From contig CALEPS010000072.1 of NCBI GenBank assembly GCA_937910305.1, forward strand, positions 1 through 44,429: a stretch of 44,429 nt of DNA, given 5' to 3'. The position numbers and the translations under genes were made by a program. Shown in pieces: positions 42,138 to 44,429 of the stretch. This stretch comes from an uncultured Bacteroidales bacterium. Lineage in GTDB: Bacteria > Bacteroidota > Bacteroidia > Bacteroidales > Paludibacteraceae. Under the pieces are notes generated by a model. The model had not been told where the DNA came from and did no database searches. It saw only the letters and a list, made by a program, of their open reading frames with translations. Each line of letters begins with the position of its first letter. Position 1 is the first letter of the stretch.

Positions 42138-42452
42138 ATGGCAGAAATTGCATTAAAGGGTAACATGAAGGTTAAGACCCTCAAGGCTGATTTCAAAAAA
42201 GCATTTGGAGCATCTCTCCGCGTTTACAAGAGCGCTACTTGCAAGGGCGCATTTGCTGATGACGACGCTACGTTGGCATCCATCCGCGCAGAGGGTAAAG
42301 CCGGTGGCGAACTGAAGATTGTTGGTAACATGCAGGTAGGTAACTTCGAAAAGAAGATTGCTGAAATGTACGGCATCGGTGTGCAGGTAGCTAATGCAGA
42401 TGACAGCAAATTGGCAGCCAATGATGTAACACTCGTTGCAGCAGGTAAGTAA
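42138..42452 (+). CDS. Small tandem-unit protein of unknown function (cluster protein 2)
   Basis: A 104-residue paralogue of the preceding protein, again with two units: AEIALKGNMKVKTLKADFKK then AFGASLRVYKS and ATLASIRAEG (~2-52), and GELKIVGNMQVGNFEKKIAE then MYGIGVQVAN and VTLVAAGK (~56-104). It consists of almost nothing but the two units, so it shows the minimal form. It has no signal peptide, membrane helix or Cys cluster, and is probably cytoplasmic. It is G+C-rich compared with the gene after it. Function unknown; local gene duplication is evident. Confidence 0.75.
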   Translation: MAEIALKGNMKVKTLKADFKKAFGASLRVYKSATCKGAFADDDATLASIRAEGKAGGELKIVGNMQVGNFEKKIAEMYGIGVQVANADDSKLAANDVTLVAAGK

Positions 42453-42465
42453 TTCTACACAAGGT

Positions 42466-42487
42466 AGAGGAGTTTGATCGCTCCTCT
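42466..42487 (+). other. Intergenic hairpin in the small-gene cluster
   Basis: AGAGGAG at 42466-42472 pairs with CTCCTCT at 42481-42487 over an 8-base loop. There is no T-run, so it is more likely an mRNA processing or stability element than a full terminator. Confidence 0.5.
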
Positions 42488-42505
42488 GCTTACTAAAAAA
42501 CAACT

Positions 42506-43087
42506 ATGAAATTCAAGAACTTATTAAAGAAACATTGCACAGAAACAGTCCAAATAGTATTGGATGGAATGCAACCAAATTTGAGAAAGGTGAGTGAAAT
42601 AAAACCCGCAACCATTCCCAAAGAACCTATTTTATACCGGTGGTGGTTCCCGAATGATTCAGTAGTTGTAAACACACTTCGCGCACACGCTCAAAAGAAT
42701 AAGGAATTAATAAACCTGTTAATTGAGGTGGAAACAAGAGAAATAGAGAGGAAAACATATCTCGCTTTATATTTCGGAAAAAGCAACAAAGGTTATAGGC
42801 GCTTTATTCAACATACTACCGGCAATGTTCATACATCAACGATTCGTCATACGATATATGGCTTGTGTATCAGCGATAAATATAATAAAACAAAAGAGAA
42901 AGAAGTTAGTGCGATATTAGACGAGTGCTATTTTGAATGGTATTCGTTTAAAGATGAAGAAGAACTGGTAGAGTGCCTTGAAAGCCTTTGTATCGCTATA
43001 GGCAAATATCCGCTAAATGTAGAAGGTAATCCTGCCATTAACGATGAATGGCGTGAAACTTTAATGAGCAAAAGAAAAATAGATTAA
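42506..43087 (+). CDS. Hypothetical protein with a weak GIY-YIG-like motif (cluster protein 3)
   Basis: A 193-residue soluble protein unrelated to its neighbours. The centre reads EPILYRWWFPNDS, then about 40 residues later YLALYFGKSNKGYRRFIQHT. The pairing of an L-Y-R-W strand with A-L-Y-F-G-K-S and a following Arg and His resembles the GIY...YIG-x-S...R layout of GIY-YIG nucleases, but the spacing is long and I am not sure. A C-terminal acidic stretch (FKDEEELVECLESLCIAIGK) follows. Three 60-base stretches I counted are 33-38% G+C, against 60% in a stretch of the preceding gene, which suggests separate acquisition. Confidence 0.65.
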   Translation: MKFKNLLKKHCTETVQIVLDGMQPNLRKVSEIKPATIPKEPILYRWWFPNDSVVVNTLRAHAQKNKELINLLIEVETREIERKTYLALYFGKSNKGYRRFIQHTTGNVHTSTIRHTIYGLCISDKYNKTKEKEVSAILDECYFEWYSFKDEEELVECLESLCIAIGKYPLNVEGNPAINDEWRETLMSKRKID

Positions 43088-43106
43088 CTCCTAAATTTAT
43101 GTAATT

Positions 43107-43676
43107 ATGGCAACAGTTAAAAAGCCCGCTGCTAAGAAACCAGCAGCAAAGAAACCGGCTGCAAATCCTGCAGCGAAGAAAACAACGGTCAAAGCAGCAT
43201 CGAAAAAAACTGCTGCAAAGCCGGCAGTAAAAAAAGTAGTAGCTAAGGCTGCCCCTAAAAAAGCGGCTCCTGCTAAAACAGTATCTACCGAATTATCCGT
43301 AACAGGAAATAAGAAGATAGGTACGCTGATGAAGGAATTTAACAAGAAGTTCCCATATCTTCGTTTGAAGATATGTTATAGTTATGCACGCCAGGCCGTT
43401 GCGAAAGGAGAAAGTATATCGGGCATTGATGTAAATAAGACGCTGGCTTCCGTTCGCCGTGCTGACTCTGGAGGAGACATTTCTATTAGTGGTAACAAGA
43501 AGATTAAGAGCCTCGAGAAAGAGTTTGACACTGTATTCGGTCTGTATGTGCAAGTCTGCTATACAGAGAAAGATGGTCATCGCTACTATACAAGCGGTTC
43601 AAGCGATGAGAAAACACTTGCTTCCTTCAATGCTGAGTGCGAGAAAAATGGTTGCAAGAAAGGCGAGTGGAAATAA
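43107..43676 (+). CDS. Histone-H1-like tail fused to the tandem-unit domain (cluster protein 4)
   Basis: A 189-residue protein. Residues 1-58 are a very basic Lys/Ala/Pro repeat (KKPAAKKPAAKKPAANPAAK, KKTAAKPAVKKVV), like histone-H1-type or HctB-like nucleic-acid-binding tails. Residues ~62-185 are two copies of the cluster's repeated unit: TELSVTGNKKIGTLMKEFNK then KFPYLRLKICY and KTLASVRRAD, and GDISISGNKKIKSLEKEFDT then VFGLYVQVCY and KTLASFNAEC. The tail implies binding to DNA, RNA or an acidic partner; the role of the repeated domain is unknown. It begins 19 bases after cluster protein 3. Confidence 0.75.
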   Translation: MATVKKPAAKKPAAKKPAANPAAKKTTVKAASKKTAAKPAVKKVVAKAAPKKAAPAKTVSTELSVTGNKKIGTLMKEFNKKFPYLRLKICYSYARQAVAKGESISGIDVNKTLASVRRADSGGDISISGNKKIKSLEKEFDTVFGLYVQVCYTEKDGHRYYTSGSSDEKTLASFNAECEKNGCKKGEWK

Positions 43677-43695
43677 CTTATAAAGGACATCTATT

Positions 43696-43821
43696 ATGGC
43701 AACTGTAACACGCAAAATAACCACTATCCGCAAAAGCGGAAAAAAAACTACTAAAACGACACGAACTATTTCCAGCGGTAAAACAACCCGAGTAACTCGA
43801 ACCGTGACACGTAAAAAATAA
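43696..43821 (+). CDS. 41-residue basic Thr/Lys/Arg-rich peptide
   Basis: A short frame reading MATVTRKITTIRKSGKKTTK and ending RVTRTVTRKK. It starts 19 bases after the stop of cluster protein 4 and ends seven bases before the channel gene. Its first residues and N-terminal spacing (ATTATGGCAAC) resemble the start of cluster protein 4 (MATVKK), which supports real translation. The composition (about half Thr, Lys and Arg in alternating pattern) suggests an extended or beta nucleic-acid-binding peptide. It has no recognisable homologue in my memory. Confidence 0.55.
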   Translation: MATVTRKITTIRKSGKKTTKTTRTISSGKTTRVTRTVTRKK

Positions 43822-43828
43822 GATTTCG

Positions 43829-44429
43829 ATGAATAAACTGAAACAACTTTTTCTCAACGAGAAGTTCATTCTCGCTGTGATTATTGTCAATGCTGCGGTT
43901 ATTTTCACGCAATCCTATGGTGTAGAATATCGATGGCTGACCGCATTGGATTTTGTATGCACTCTGATTTTTGCTATAGAAATGGTAGTAAAACATTCGG
44001 AGTACGGATTGCACGGATATTGGTCGGACGGTTGGAATCGTCTTGATGGAACACTGGTCATCTTGTCTCTACCGTCCATTTGGGCATTCTTCGCGCCGTC
44101 TGTATTAGGAAATATGTCGTTCCTCCTCATATTGCGACTACTCCGTGTACTGCGTTTCTTCCGTGTGATGCATTTCTTCCCTAATTTTTCTAAAATAGTA
44201 TCAGGATTCAAGTTGGCAATGCGTGATTCGTGGGGTATATTGCTCAGTTATACCGTAATCATTGTAATCTTCGGTATGCTGAATTGCAGTTTGTTTCACG
44301 ATGCCGATCCGGATCACTTCAGTACACCGCTTCGCTCTATTTATTCGGTATTTCAGATATGCACGATAGAAGGTTGGTATGATATTCCCAACACCGTAGC
44401 CGAATACTATGGAGCATCCACATGGTTGG
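43829..44429 (+). CDS. Voltage-gated cation channel (ion_trans family), partial
   Basis: Two hundred residues are visible before the window ends. The arrangement is that of a bacterial six-helix voltage-gated channel: S1 (FILAVIIVNAAVIFTQSY), S2 (ALDFVCTLIFAIEMVVK), S3 (WNRLDGTLVILSLPSI), S4 with Arg at every third position (ILRLLRVLRFFRVMHFF), S5 (GILLSYTVIIVIFGMLNCSL) and a pore with the filter sequence TIEGWYDIP. Related filters (TLESW) define BacNav sodium channels. The single Glu and following Asp here could give Na+ or Ca2+ selectivity; this is uncertain. S6 is outside the window. It lies seven bases after the 41-residue peptide, so it is probably part of the same transcript. Confidence 0.85.
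   Translation, partial: MNKLKQLFLNEKFILAVIIVNAAVIFTQSYGVEYRWLTALDFVCTLIFAIEMVVKHSEYGLHGYWSDGWNRLDGTLVILSLPSIWAFFAPSVLGNMSFLLILRLLRVLRFFRVMHFFPNFSKIVSGFKLAMRDSWGILLSYTVIIVIFGMLNCSLFHDADPDHFSTPLRSIYSVFQICTIEGWYDIPNTVAEYYGASTWL

Noticed and set aside
1..44429. CRISPR arrays, insertion sequences, integrases or phage structural genes
   Set aside because: No regularly spaced direct repeats of CRISPR size, no transposase or integrase motifs and no phage proteins were seen in the window.

Overview
The window looks like a chromosomal segment of an uncultured member of the Bacteroidales (phylum Bacteroidota). The evidence is the Bacteroidetes-type promoters (TTTG, about 20 bp, TAnnTTTG), TonB-dependent receptors with carboxypeptidase-regulatory-like N-domains, a SusA-like amylase, BtuG/DUF4465 vitamin B12 lipoproteins, and a V-type ATPase operon that includes a DUF2764 gene. 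The genus cannot be told from the sequence alone. Most of the window is ordinary core chromosome. The right end (41.2-44.4 kb) is accessory in character.

Layout. 1-388 (-): the start of an RluA-type pseudouridine synthase, divergent from a DUF1846 gene (468-1949) with overlapping promoters. 1938-7850 (+): a vitamin B12 uptake operon made of a cobalamin riboswitch, a BtuB receptor, a BtuG-like lipoprotein fused to a second surface domain, a DUF4465 lipoprotein and a BtuF-like binding protein, closed by a strong hairpin. 7843-11748 (-): tRNA-Gly(CCC), rnpB, a YihY/BrkB membrane protein, a SusA-like GH13 enzyme and a Cys-rich CWC protein. 11831-12704 (-): an orphan conserved protein with a TTG start. 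12732-14963 (-): a carboxypeptidase-regulatory-like protein and a TPR protein. 15044-19759 (+): two tandem TonB-dependent receptors, the first with a His-rich loop. 19817-31659 (+): gyrA, a TPR protein, ruvX, def, mntP, DUF3109, cinA, a remarkable transporter-propeller-OmpA fusion and a metallophosphoesterase. 31637-41139 (+): a V-type ATPase operon (E, DUF2764, A, B, an extra small gene, D, I, K) followed by fabD and an SDR reductase.

41.17-44.43 kb is the most novel part. An approximately 290-nt region with its own promoter, a long nested set of helices and a terminator looks like a structured non-coding RNA, and an opposing promoter points into it. It is followed by a cluster of small genes. 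Three of them carry tandem copies of the same unrecognised ~50-residue unit, one of these with a histone-H1-like Lys/Ala/Pro tail. There is also a low-G+C protein with a faint GIY-YIG-like motif, a 41-residue basic Thr/Lys/Arg peptide, and a voltage-gated cation channel cut by the window end. I cannot assign this cluster to any named system.

Within the window, three things look unusual enough to check first: the AspT/YidE-type transporter fused to a PD40 propeller and OmpA peptidoglycan-binding domain (27152-30004), the structured RNA region (41240-41527), and the repeat-protein/channel cluster (41698-44429).
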